NCBI RefSeq assembly: GCF_004664715.2 | Contig: NC_051072.1 | Location: forward strand, 31,021,994 to 31,085,993 | From: Peromyscus leucopus | Taxonomy: Eukaryota > Chordata > Mammalia > Rodentia > Cricetidae | DNA length: 64,000 nt | Reading direction: 5' to 3' | Part shown: piece by piece, positions 37,888 through 49,919 of the stretch | Numbering within the stretch: the stretch's first letter is position 1 | Layout of the letters: each line of letters opens with the position of its first letter | The notes under the pieces: generated by a model | Told to the model about the DNA's origin: nothing | Database searches by the model: none | The model's input: the letters and a program-made list of their open reading frames with translations, nothing else | Translations under genes and position numbers: made by a program

Positions 37888-40014
37888 AAAAAGATGTGAT
37901 ATTACTAATAGGGGGTAACAATGATGAATCCAGAATGGGACTTAGATAAGAAACAACTAAGCCAAAGTGTTAATTAGCAGTAATAAAGATACATAACAAA
38001 ATGGCAGCAGGCAATACTGACTTTCCCCTTTATTTGGGTTGAACTGCATTTAAGTGTCATGTTTAGTTCTACAGAGCATGGGTTCAGGAAAAGAATTAGA
38101 CATTCCAGTATTTCAGAGGAGAGAAACCAGGAGGAGATTAATGCAAGGAACAGGATTGGGATGTTTGTCTGCAAAAGAGTGAGCGTACTAAGAGAATGAG
38201 TGGATGTCAGTTCTGTCAAATGCTTGCTAGACTTTATAGAAAGTACACATGCTTGTTTTAAAGACACAATTGGCAGGGCGTTTTTCTACGAGCACGTGTC
38301 AGAGAAAATTATGGTGCAGAAATTCTGATGAAGAGAAAGCTTATTTCTAATATTTAGGAGTGATAACATTTTCTATAGGCTGATTCTGTCTCTATCAATT
38401 TATGTACCATTTAATAACTTGACCTACTATTTATTATAGAACAAGTTCTAAAATTTCAGCTCACTTAATTTTTCTTGATTCTAGTTTTTTCCATCTTCCC
38501 ACCCAGGACGTGCTATGCAATATTTAAAAAAAAAGTATTATTATTGTTATTGTGGCCTAGAAAAAAATGTGTTCAGTCTCTTTTTAAACCATAAATACCT
38601 TTATTATAGTAAGAAATAGACAATTAACATTGATGTATGCTAAAATGGTAAAATGAGTTTTCTCAATTCCCTACTCTTTTCCCTCTCCTCAGATTATTAC
38701 CAAATATTATATTACATTTTATTTAAAATGTATTTTAGGAATATGAAACTCTTAGATTTCAAATTTAATTTTCAAATGGCAGCAGGGTGGCAAGAACATT
38801 GTTTAATAATACCTAGAAGATATTAAGCCATTACAAATTATATAAAATGTTTAATTAATAAATGCATTTCTCTTTAACCATTAAGTGCATTTGCTATGGT
38901 ACCAAGGGGCCAAACGTGTATAGAAATTAGTTATTAAGCACTTAAATACAAACTTTACTAACATAATTTGATTTTTAAGTTTTGTAGGATACAAGACATA
39001 CTAATTTGAAGCAAATGCCACTAATGAAAAATAAAACTGATGAATCTAGAACCTTTCTGGAGCCAATCTTCAATAAATGAAATGTTTATATCTGTTAAAA
39101 AGCATGCATTTCCCTTTCAGACCTTCACATAAGTCCCATACCCAGGAGATTTCTTGTGAACTAGAAAATGTAAAAGGCTATAACAATTTCAACATTTTAT
39201 CTGAATTTCCTGAACTGTTCTGTGCTAGAAAAATCCTTGAAGCTTCAGTTTTCTCTGTGTTTACAAATATTTAACTGACATACATATAAATGCAGGACTT
39301 TATGGATGCACCCACGGTGCTGGTGGCAATCTGCTCTTTGGCTTCTGTGACTGTTGGTGGGAAAGATGCCTTATGGCATATATCTCCTCGTTCCCACAGT
39401 TTTTATTTCATGTTGGCAGACGATTTCTAAGAGCTATTTTGCATCTGTCCAGTCAGCTTTAAGCCCAGCACATACAACCAACAATGAATTCCTTATCTAA
39501 ACTCAGCTGACTACACCGATGTTCCAGATGTTCCTCCCTGCTCAAACATCTGTTACTAAATGAAGAGAGAAAGGCCTGTGCTTTTTTTTAAAAAAAAACA
39601 ATTGATAAATGTTGTTTTTAGGGTTCTATAGAGGTATTGGAGAGATAAATTAATATATTTTAAAAGAGAATTCCTCAAAGTGGCTTAGATGACTTGGAAT
39701 GGGTAGTCCAAAAATGTCTGTTTTCATGAGGCCGTGGACCTGTAACTCAGTCCATGAGGCAGATGCCTTCACAGTAACAGTCTGGAGAGAAAGGCCAGGG
39801 GTAGTCCTAGAAAGCCTTTGGTCCTCAGTACACATTGGAAAGTCAAAGCAGCAGAGTTCTCATGTGAGGAGAAGATTGCAGCAATGAACAGAGTAGAGGC
39901 TAGTGAACAAGATGGGATAAGTAGACAAACGAAAAGCTTCTCTATCAGAGCTCCTTGTATCGGAATCTGTGCTGGAAATTGCCACCTGCAGCCAGTGCAG
40001 ATCCTCACACTTAG
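37888..40014. other. Intronic sequence around the right arm of the inverted repeat
   Basis: Besides the arm at 38.7-39.0 kb and the decayed 5' end of the RPS18 copy at its right end, nothing was identified. Confidence 0.45.
38692..39000 (-). repeat. Right arm of the ~300-bp imperfect inverted repeat
   Basis: On the plus strand it contains CAGCAGGGTGGCAAGAACA and AGTTATTAAGCACTTAAATA, the complements of blocks in the left arm, in reversed order. The centre is slightly longer than in the left arm. No coding potential or target duplication is evident. Confidence 0.82.
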
Positions 40015-40470
<456 letters not shown>

Positions 40471-41281
40471 GCACATTGCTTAAAGTTACTCTGATCTCAG
40501 AAATCCCTCAGAGGTATGCCCAGAGCCACTTCTCATGTGTGACTCTGTATCCTGTTCATAGCATGAACTATCACAAATAAGCTATATTTCCTTGCTTCCT
40601 ACACTGGGCAAACCTACTAAATTTTAGTAAATCTCCTTATAGAGACAGACAATGACAATATAATGAAAATGGAATAGTGATAATTTTATTCTAGATCTAA
40701 TAAGTTATTATGAATTAATGAGATGAACAGAAGAAAATAATTTCATTCAATTTGCTGTGGGAAGGAGCATTTATATTTTATTAAGTGGTTTCTCCTGAGT
40801 TATTTTAGAATATTATCAATACAGAAACTATTGGCAGCTTTAGATCCCTTTATTTGTTACACTTTGTCCTCAGGACCATTGGCAGACCTTAGAAGGAGGG
40901 ACTTGGAAAAATGGAGCTTATGTTCTAGGGGACTCCAGACTTCACTTTGTCAAAATCACCTGGCTCTTTAAAGGACAGCATTTGCCTCTTTAATTGATCA
41001 TATTTTGGTAGGCCATTTTTAAATTCTAGGCTAATAATTGCCTAGTTCCTTCAACACCGAGTTAAGCTGTGTGTCTACAAGGAAGAAGTCTTATTAAAAG
41101 GATTAAAGAGTCACTAAGAGAAAGCTAATGTAGTACACTGCTCCATATATAACAGCTTTTACAGGAATGTTGGCTCAACTTAAAAAAGATGAACCAAGAA
41201 AGGACTCAAGACAAAGGTGACCTCCTCTCAGACTGATATTGCTTCTCTACCTAACTAGCAGCACGACTAACCATAGCACTT

Positions 41282-41655
41282 TGTAGCTGGAGAGTTTTCT
41301 CTCCAGGTCCCGTCAAGCCCAGGCAGTATGACAGACCACTTATAAAATAAATACACAGATGCTTATATTTAAACTGTTTGGCCTAATGGCTCAGGCTTCT
41401 AGCTATCTAGTTCTTACATCTTAAATTAATCCATTTCTATAAATCCATACCGTGCCACGTGGCTTGAGGCTTACCAGCATCTTCACACGCTGCTTGTCAT
41501 GGCAGCAGCTGGCAGTGTCTCCCACCACCTTCCTGTTCTCTCAATTCTCTTTTCTGTTAGTCCCGCCTATACTTCCTGCCTGGCTACTGGCCAATCAGGG
41601 TTTTATTTATTGACCAATCAGAGCAACACATTTGACATACAGATCATCCACAGCA
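41282..41655 (-). mobile_element. Solo LTR, class II ERV type, mys-related
   Basis: This is a 374-bp antisense LTR flanked by a perfect 6-bp duplication GCACTT (41276-41281 and 41656-41661). On the plus strand it begins TGTAGCTGG and ends CCACAGCA, so in element orientation it runs TGCTGTGG...CTACA. It shares the blocks for the paired CCAATCA-like motifs, the CAGGCAGGAAGTATAGGCGGGAC core and the CCACGTGGC block with the complete element at 44 kb. No internal region is present, so it is the product of LTR-LTR recombination. Confidence 0.9.
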
Positions 41656-41661
41656 GCACTT

Positions 41662-44061
41662 TATGGAAGACAGTTGTAGAATAATGTTAGTACCAATAAG
41701 CAGAGATGTTGAGGGATTAGTTCTGCACTGATTGTAAAGAAAGCACACATAATATCCTATGTTGATTTTTTGGAGTAATGTTCCGGGTTTGAATTAAACC
41801 TGATAGAAGAGGTACAATTGATTAGACAGACAATAATGCCTCAGATTTTGACTAATGAGGCATGGAACTAATGTATCTCCATTAATGCACCATTTGAACT
41901 GAGTGATATTAACTACAGAGAACTCTGGTTTACCTGACATAATATTAGGACTATTAATAAGTGTTCATTGAAGAGTAATGGGATGATATGCACTGTAGAA
42001 TTCTTAATAAATACCAAGCCCAAACATTAAAGGAGAACATTCCCTCTAGCTTTTACTGAAGGCTGTGCTTCTCATCACTGCATTTCCAGGAAGGATATGC
42101 ATTTAAATTGTGTCTCTACATTATAGTCTGTGCCAAAAAAAAATCACAACTGTCAAATACTTGATGAGAAGAAACATGTATGAGAAATTATTTTCATTCT
42201 TCTGAGCATTCCTTGAGAGTCTTTGAAAATGTTTCTTTTGTAGAAAAAGAATCTACAACTCTTGTACAAAAGGGAGAATATTTCAGCAGATAATCAGTTT
42301 ACATTTTTGTTTCATGATTATACTCTCAAAAATGGATTTTTCATGTCTCACATTACCACTAGTTCATTAAATTATGGCTGTAAAAAACAAACATATTTTC
42401 CTATGAATTTAATTATTGTATTGTCTTCTCAGGTCAAATAATTTCTTGAAGACAATCTCTCTCAATTTCAGTTCCACATACATATGGCTATAGAGCACAG
42501 TATAAAAAGTAAAGCTCAAAAAAAATATATGAATATTAGGGAAATGTAATGGGGTCAAACGTGAGGACTAATTTCTTGGAATGTGTGGGGTTTTTTTTTG
42601 CTGTGACAAAAACCTGTAATATCATAAATACATAAATAAATTAGTATTAAGGACATTTAAAAATAATATTTTACTTTTATCATATAAAATTAAGATGTAT
42701 TTAAATGCAAAAGTCTTCTCCTCCAACTTGAGCAATTTATTCTATTTCCATGGAGTTAATGTACTCATCAATGTCATGAAAAAGATAGAATGATATAGAG
42801 CAAATATACGAGAAACATGGAAGATTTGATTCATGTTTGAAAAGTAAAGACATCCAGATAACCAGAATAATATTATCTTAAAATTGCACTCTCATTTTAA
42901 AGCAGATTACTAATGCCATTTTCCCATAAATATAAATAAACTGAATACTTTAAGAAGGACTTTTTGTAAGAGATGTCCTAGAAAAATGACTAACAGAATT
43001 GTAAGGAGAAAATGATACACTGATCTCTAATAATGTCATATATACACATGTCCATTCACATATAGGGGCACACACATGCATATGTAGAGACACATAGATA
43101 TACACACTCACATACATGCTTATATACAAAGAAACATCTTTAATTTGGAACTTAACAAAGCTTTCTTCAAGTAGGGATGGCAGTAACGTAAATCAAAAAG
43201 TCCCAGTTTCATTAATGTTTCAAGACTTCCAGAAACCCAATATTTGTCCTGGTTTCTCTTCCCCTATCCTGACATTCCAGGACATCATAATCACCTTATG
43301 GAATAGCAATTAGCAAGTAGTGTTGGGTCTAGGATCACTTAGGATTGAATGACAGTACCAGCAGTGTACTACATAAGATCCTCAGTATGTCCTAAATTCC
43401 CTCTCCTTGGTATAATGCAAGATATGCTTAGTAATTATGACATTGAAAGTGTTAGCATGCTTCACACTCATGATCCTAGAAATTCATGCCCTTTATATGG
43501 CCATCTACCATCTTTATAAAATATACCACATATATATCTGAGCTGTTTGTGTAGAACATTATCATCCTTGCTTTCCCTAGGGAGAAATGGGCTTCTCTCT
43601 CCATTGTTGGACACTATAGTTCAAGTCAACTTTCCCTGATACTATGTGCTGTTCTGTCCAGATGCTTCATGTTTTCATTCCGTATGGCAAGTCATTATGC
43701 TGATCTGATGAACTAATGACTTTTAAGGACTGACTTAGACCTAAGCTCATACTCTTGAACCTTGGTACCTGATGATAGCACTCTTTCTATGAGATAAAAA
43801 AAAAAAATGGAACTTCATTTCTGCACTTGGCACATCAGAGGTGACTGAGTTTCATTTGTCTCTCCAAACTAAACTGAGTTCCAAGTCATTTTATGTTTAC
43901 AGACATATTTTGATTTGATAAGATTCTGAATATCTTTCCAATGTCATTTCCCCACTTGAGCAATCCTATCCAGCTTTGCAGCTTCTATGATTCCCTCCTA
44001 GACTACTCATTTTCTATATAAATAGCCTCTTCCTTCATTTCCTTGTATTCTGTACTCAACT
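41662..44061. other. Unassigned AT-rich intronic sequence
   Basis: Contains a degenerate CACATA-rich patch at 43.04-43.13 kb; no element or exon was recognised. Confidence 0.5.
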
Positions 44062-44067
44062 GCTACC

Positions 44068-44409
44068 TGCTGTGGATATCACTCTATGTAAATAAAACAC
44101 TGATGGCCAATGACCAGGCAGGAAGTATAGGCGGGACAGAGAGAGGAGAATTGGGGAAACAGGAAGAAGGAAGAGAGAGACTGCAGCCACCGCCAGGAGA
44201 AGAGCATGTAGAGACGCCAGTAAGCCACCAGCCACGTGGCAAGGTATAGATTTATAAAAATGGGTTAATATAAGATAAAAGAACAGTTAGCAAGAAGCCT
44301 GCCACGGCCATACAGTTTATAAGTGATATAAGCGTCTGAGTGATTATTTTATAAGTGGATTGTGAGACTGCGGGGCTTGGGGAACCTGGAGAGAAGCCCT
44401 CCAGCAACA
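44068..44409 (+). repeat. 5' LTR of the mys-like element
   Basis: The repeat begins TGCTGTGGATATC and ends CCAGCAACA, so it has TG...CA termini. It differs from the 3' copy only at 44219 (A vs G), 44365 (A vs G) and 44372 (G vs A). AATAAA is present near its 5' end and a TATAAAAA-like stretch in the middle. The same core is recognisable in the antisense solo LTRs at 36 and 41 kb. Confidence 0.94.
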
Positions 44410-44411
44410 AA

Positions 44412-44430
44412 TGGCACCCAACGGCTCGAG
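44412..44430 (+). promoter_or_regulatory. Primer-binding site, tRNA-Lys type
   Basis: Two bases after the 5' LTR comes TGGCACCCAACGGCTCGAG. This resembles the TGGCGCCCAACG start of the tRNA-Lys primer sites used by class II rodent retroelements, with one change in the first 12 bases and a diverged remainder. Confidence 0.72.
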
Positions 44431-45149
44431 TTTCCACCTTAAACCTGAGAATATTTAATAACCAATTCTAAACAGATCCAAAACCAGGTTCCTGCTTCTT
44501 GTCTCATACGGGCAGCTAGAAGCGGCAAAAACGCAAGTTTGGACACTGGCGGGTTCCTGGCGGGTGCGTTTGACCGGCAGTATGGCGAAAATGAGGCATC
44601 TGCCAGCGGCAAATTAAGCTGTGTGGTAGATTTAGTCTTTACTAGTATTTAAAAAAAAAAAAAAAAAGAGGTTTCTGGGCTACACGCTGCTTTGATAAAA
44701 GCTTAGACCCACTATTTCTGAGACTTGATGACTCCCAGAGCTGGCGGAAAACGTACCACTGCCATGTTGGGAAGCTGAAGTGGGCGGAGCCAGCAGCCAC
44801 AGCGCCGTTTCAGGCTTACAATGGTACAGTTTAAAGCAATAGGTTCAAGGCTCAAGGTAATATAAAACATAAGCCACATTAAAATGGCTACCACACAGAG
44901 AATCTGGATTATGTTCTCTTTGATATTCATAACTAAAGAAAAACATTTGATTACAAAACCTGTTGAGTTATGCCAAAATGTATATTTTAAAGGTACCTTG
45001 ACTTCAAAATTTGGATATAAGGATATGTTACTTTGGAAAAGAGGTTCTGCTTTTGTTTCCACAGAAAGCCAGAGGCTGTGGACTTGTTCCAGATTAAGAT
45101 ACATCAGGTTTCACCAGCCAAGACCCCCTGAAAGGACTCCGATGACACC

Positions 45150-45479
45150 ATGGCCCAGATGATCCAACATCCAGATCGGTTTCAAGGCAACTGGTTCACA
45201 CAATACAGCCTCACGGACTACCCCATAGGTCTAAAATTTTCTTTGCGTCCCCATAAGATACAGCGCCCCCCTCCAGCAGGAAGTAGTAAGAGATGCTACG
45301 CCCAAATTCCCAAATATACTAAGCTGGCTTTAGAGGTGGAATTGGCTCACTCCACCTCTAAACCCAGACATATTGCTTTAAAAAAAAAAAAATGGTTAAG
45401 AGATTCTTGTGTCCCAAATCAGAAGAGCCCTCTGGTGTGGGACAGAGAAAAACCAATATTTTTATTTAAAACAGGTTGA
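45150..45479 (+). CDS. Unrecognised 109-aa ORF inside the mys-like element
   Basis: This is one of the longest frames in the element. It starts at ATG in ACACCATGG, a strong initiation context, and ends TGA. The product is basic and Pro/Lys-rich, with no membrane segment, zinc knuckle, protease DTG or polymerase motif visible. A homopolymer A run encodes a KKKK stretch at about residue 80. I do not recognise the family. It may be a remnant of an ancestral retroviral gene or chance coding in a non-autonomous element. Confidence 0.3.
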   Translation: MAQMIQHPDRFQGNWFTQYSLTDYPIGLKFSLRPHKIQRPPPAGSSKRCYAQIPKYTKLALEVELAHSTSKPRHIALKKKKWLRDSCVPNQKSPLVWDREKPIFLFKTG

Positions 45480-45590
45480 TTATAAATGTGATCTCTTTCT
45501 AAAAAAGAAAAGGGGATATGATATATAGGAGGATATGGAGATGATAAGATAAAAGGGTAGATTAATGAACCTACTTTTAAAGAACAACTT

Positions 45591-45666
45591 GTTTAAAATG
45601 TTTTACATTGGTATAGATTTTAGTTTATGTTTAAAATGTTTTACATTGGTATAAATTTTAGTTCAT
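45591..45666 (+). repeat. 38-bp direct tandem repeat inside the mys-like element
   Basis: Two adjacent 38-bp copies begin GTTTAAAATGTTTTACATTG, at 45591 and 45629, and differ at few positions. They lie in the AT-rich part of the internal region. Confidence 0.85.
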
Positions 45667-46444
45667 TGATACAAACTTGAAGTTAATTTTGTTATACTGT
45701 ATATATATATATATATATTTCTATTCTTGTTTGAGGTATTATGTTTATATAGCTCATTTAAAATTGTAATGGATAATTAAAAAATAGATTAATAATTAGT
45801 CATCTATGATAATCATATCTGTAGCCATGTTAGTTAAGTCTTCTAGGTATACATAGATATATTTCAGATAGATAGGTAATCTTCAAACACTTCATAGACC
45901 TGGAGAATATGGCATTTAAATAACTTAGAATTCTGTTGACGTGAGACACAATTGCTCCTGGCTGCACCAATTTGATCCCGAGAGAATGTTGGGCTTCTAA
46001 GACATTTCCATTTGGAAGTTTGACCACTGTACTCTGCCAAGACAGGGTAAGATGGTCTCTTAAAAATCCTGCTTCTAAAAATGGTCTGTCAGATACTCTA
46101 GGCCTGTAGCCAATTTGAATGCACTAACAATGCTGAGAAACATTAGGTGACTGTCTAGGCTGCCAGCTGTCTTGGTCTACTCTTGCAAGATTCCCGAAAG
46201 TTGCTTGCATCCATCTACCATTTCTCAGGTACCATTATGTTCCTTCTCAGGTCTTTGATGTGGTTGAAGACTAGATAGTCGTAATTTCCTCAGTTATGAT
46301 AAAAGATAAGTTAGCTATAAAACCTTAAACTCACAAATATAAGATAGATAGGACATCTTCTTTAATATTGTAACTATAATTCTTGATCGGTAATTGTTTT
46401 GTTATATGTAATTTTACCATGTTAAAGTTAAAACCTTCCTTTTT

Positions 46445-46465
46445 AAAAAAAGAAGAAAGGGGAAG
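46445..46465 (+). promoter_or_regulatory. Polypurine tract of the mys-like element
   Basis: An uninterrupted A/G run ending AAAGGGGAAG directly abuts the TG of the 3' LTR. This is the position and composition of a plus-strand primer. Confidence 0.85.
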
Positions 46466-46807
46466 TGCTGTGGATATCACTCTATGTAAATAAAACACTG
46501 ATGGCCAATGACCAGGCAGGAAGTATAGGCGGGACAGAGAGAGGAGAATTGGGGAAACAGGAAGAAGGAAGAGAGAGACTGCAGCCACCGCCAGGAGAAG
46601 AGCATGTAGAGACGCCGGTAAGCCACCAGCCACGTGGCAAGGTATAGATTTATAAAAATGGGTTAATATAAGATAAAAGAACAGTTAGCAAGAAGCCTGC
46701 CACGGCCATACAGTTTATAAGTGATATAAGCGTCTGAGTGATTATTTTATAAGTGGATTGTGGGACTGCAGGGCTTGGGGAACCTGGAGAGAAGCCCTCC
46801 AGCAACA
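46466..46807 (+). repeat. 3' LTR of the mys-like element
   Basis: This is the second copy of the 342-bp terminal repeat, same length and 339 of 342 identical to the 5' copy. It is preceded by a purine run and followed by the GCTACC target duplication. Confidence 0.94.
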
Positions 46808-47072
46808 GCTACCTTCAGAACTGGAATGGAAGAACTCTTCTATCTTAGATAGAATTTTATCCGAGTCACGGTATTCTGTTTTCCTGCTCTCTGTTTCTTA
46901 ATAGGATTTGTGTCACCTGACATTAGCTTTTTATAGATCTCTATGTTTTATTTTCCAAAGGGAAAAAAAAAAACAGTTAGGAGAGCTAGACCTTTCATTA
47001 TTGATTTCTCCACTGTATCAGACAGTTTAAAAATAATTTCTCAAAAATTAAACCAATAAATTATTGAGTAGA

Positions 47073-47098
47073 GTATAGATAGATAGATAAAGAGATAA

Positions 47099-47142
<44 letters not shown>
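47073..47142 (+). repeat. (GATA)n microsatellite
   Basis: GATA tetranucleotides with a few early interruptions and a pure run at 47100-47142. Confidence 0.96.
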
Positions 47143-47802
47143 CATAGAATACATCCAAATATTATGCAAATAAGTAGCTACAACTTGGCCTGTGGTGTGG
47201 GAAAGAGTGTTACATGTATATGCAATTGCAATAATTTGCTAAGTATTTTGGAGAGCACCATGGTCACTACATACTTAAAAGTGAAGAACCACTTTCTTAC
47301 AATAAACTTAAAAAAAAAAATCTATATTACTTTAACTTACCTTTGGCATGAACGTGATGCCACACACTGAGTAATTAATAGAGCTTTTCTTAATCTGCCA
47401 TACTTAGAATGTAAATCTTTAACTTCAAGTTCTATGAATCATGATGAATGTTGACTAGGCTATGATTCTAGTAAAGTTCTATATTTTGATTTTTATTAGA
47501 TGTTTCTCAGTAACAGGTATCATGAAAATTGATGTAGACAAGGGATGTCAACTTTGAGAAATCCTAAGAACTGAACTGGTTCCCCATAGTAAATAGTTGC
47601 TGTTTTTCAGAACATCATAATGTTAACACAAATAAATTATTTTCTCCTTGAATAAATAGAGCATATTCCATAGATCTGTTGATTCAAATCTGTCTTATGT
47701 TTTTAAGTAATTTTATGGCTTTAGTAGGACCTTTCTGAGTTCCATAGTTGCTTAATTACCATATTACTGTTGAAACATAGTGACAAGTTAAGTCTTCCTA
47801 TG

Positions 47803-47804
<2 letters not shown>

Positions 47805-47857
<53 letters not shown>

Positions 47858-48004
47858 GTTTTTTCGAGACAGGGTTTCTCTGTGTAGCTTTGTGCCTTTC
47901 CTGGAACTCACTTGGTAGCCCAGGCTGGCCTCGAACTCACAGAGATCCGCCTGGCTCTGCCTCCCAAGTGCTGGGATTAAAGGCGTGCGCCACCACCACC
48001 CGGC
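47805..48004 (-). mobile_element. Young B1 SINE with 52-nt poly(T)
   Basis: An antisense B1 (TTTCGAGACAGGGTTTCTCTG to GCGTGCGCCACCACCACCCGGC). Its tail is an uninterrupted 52-nt T run at 47805-47856. ATGAATTTTT occurs on both sides (47800-47809 and 48006-48015) as the target duplication. The long pure tail suggests a very recent insertion. Confidence 0.95.
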
Positions 48005-48015
48005 AATGAATTTTT

Positions 48016-49764
48016 ATATAAAGCAATTTTAAATTAATGTGAAGAATTTCATAGATACAGCTAATTTCTCCCTAATGCATCTCTGGCCCCCTCCTTAAGA
48101 GCTTTCTTCTCTCATGGTCCCCTTTCTAGTTCCATGAACACAAGCCTTCCACATATACATGCATTTTAATATATATTATTATATATATATATGCATTTTA
48201 ATCTTTTAATTTCTAAACATGCTGACAAAGAATCAAGAATCAAGTGTGATTATTGAGATGAGCCATTCTTGACAATCAGAGTTAATTATCAGTGTGTCAC
48301 AATGGTCTATTTTATCCTGCACACAAGTGGGCTTCTGAATGGCCATAAATTACTTTTGAAGCCGTCATTTCAGGAACCGAAATAGACAATCAGCAAGTGT
48401 TCAAATGTCAGAAAGAATACAATGTATCTGCCTGATTAGAAAATGGTTCTTTAGCACTTTTTATTTATAAAATTTACTTTAGATTTCCAATTCAGTTAAT
48501 ATGGCCAATATTTCAATTACTGGTATATATTAAAATTACAGATACAAAAATCCTAAGTAATCATGTCTTTAGCTGAAGTCTGTTGATTTCTCATCTTCAT
48601 TTTTCCCCTTGTCCCCCAATTTGTTAAAAGTCCATTTTATTAGACTCAGTTCATGCTGTTCTTTAACAAGGCCTCATTAAATATAACTCTAGAACTTAGC
48701 ATAGTTTTTGTTAGCTGTGTCTTTGATGTCTTCAGGCAGCTTATCATCAGCATGCCAAAATCATCTCATATTTGAAGTCAAAAATCCATATGTACACCGC
48801 ACTTTGTCTTTCATGTCCACATCTTATCAATCTTAGTTATAGATGGGGGTAAGGTCATAATCAAGTTTTACCCCACTTCATTCTATTGTTGCCTATACAC
48901 AAAGGTAATATATCTAAATATATTTTCAACAAGTTCCTTCATAATATCTCATATATATTCATCCATGTGAAATAAATGGAGGCCAGCCTAATATGGCATA
49001 ACTTGTTATTATTAGTCAATGCTTGTGACCACACAGAATTTCTCTGAAATCATTTCTTTTATGACTCAAACATCCCAAGATGTAATTTGCCGCATCTTTG
49101 TTCATTCTCTTTGTAAACCATTTTCATATATCCTGGAAACAGTTGTAAAATTTTCATGGTTTCTATAAAATTCTATGCAAATAACCCACCATTTCCTCTC
49201 TAACATTACATCCTTTAAGGGTGCAAAGTAAAGAAATAAGGGGACTGAGCTCATTTGTATTAGGAGGATACTGAATAATGAGTTTAATTTCTTTATAGTT
49301 TACCCCAATCTATTCAGTTTAACATAATTCACGTCAACAGGAGACAATGTATTGTACGTAAGACTGAATATATTCTATTTATATTCTGTCACTCATCACT
49401 GTTGTGTGGATCCCAGGGGGAGAGTTATGCAATTTTGGATCCTTCTTGCAACTATTAGTAAATGCCACTGGTGCTTTTCTCATTCTAAATGTTCCTTCCA
49501 TGTACATTTGTGGCCTGAGGACTTCTGTTTAATATTCTGCAGATGGCAGCAAAGTAAAAGCAGTTTTGCATTCAACTTTTGTAGATGCTATCTCTAGGTT
49601 TATACCACGTACACTTAACTTCTTGCGTGTCTTTGTCCACTTTATATTTTCTAGGGATAAAGAACAGTTGCTTCTAGTTCTAGCTATCCAAATCATCACA
49701 GACACAAAGACACACACAGGCACACACACCTCATAATCCCAGACTTGCCTCAAATGCACTATGT
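48016..49764. other. Unassigned AT-rich intronic sequence
   Basis: No element recognised; a short TA run lies at 48170-48192. Confidence 0.45.
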
Positions 49765-49910
49765 AATTAAAAATGACCTTGAATTTCTACATCTGATGCC
49801 TCCACTTTCAGTGTTAGGACTGCAGATGTGTGCCAACATGCTGTGTTTAGGCACTGAGCCCAGAGCACTGTGTACACTAGACAAGCACTCTGCTCACTGA
49901 ACTCCATACT
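49765..49910 (-). mobile_element. B4-like SINE, antisense
   Basis: A B1-like part (CTTGAATTTCTACATC, AGTGTTAGGACTGCAGATGTG) is joined to an ID-like part (ACTAGACAAGCACTCTGC, CACTGAACTCCAT), the organisation of B4. Confidence 0.6.
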
Positions 49911-49919
49911 CAAATGTGC

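Larger units (their letters stand above)
44068..46807 (+). mobile_element. Complete mys-like LTR retroelement (class II ERV-type, non-autonomous)
   Basis: This is a 2,740-bp element with two 342-bp LTRs, a primer-binding site, a short internal region, a polypurine tract and a perfect 6-bp target duplication, GCTACC, at 44062-44067 and 46808-46813. Six-bp duplications and a Lys-type primer site are class II (ERVK) traits. The total size and LTR length closely match what I recall for mys of Peromyscus (about 2.8 kb, ~343-bp LTRs), so I call it mys-like. The 2.06-kb interior shows no recognisable gag, protease, reverse transcriptase, integrase or envelope motifs, so it must have been mobilised by enzymes from another element. 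Only 3 of 342 LTR positions differ, all transitions, which indicates a recent insertion. It lies antisense to HCN1. Confidence 0.9.

Noticed and set aside
44043..44249. Open frame repeated in both LTRs (also 46465-46647)
   Set aside because: It is the same LTR sequence twice, with a G/E/P-rich translation and no known domain. It is more simply explained as chance coding in a young duplicated LTR than as an LTR-encoded accessory protein.
44712..45104. 130-aa minus-strand frame in the mys-like element
   Set aside because: The longest frame in the window, but hydrophobic stretches are scattered, it has no retroviral motif, and it is antisense to the element. Left as probable chance coding.
47770..48009. 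Frame with poly-Phe and 'GFFETGFLCVALCLSWNSLG'
   Set aside because: The classic antisense B1 translation behind a poly(T) tail, not a protein gene.
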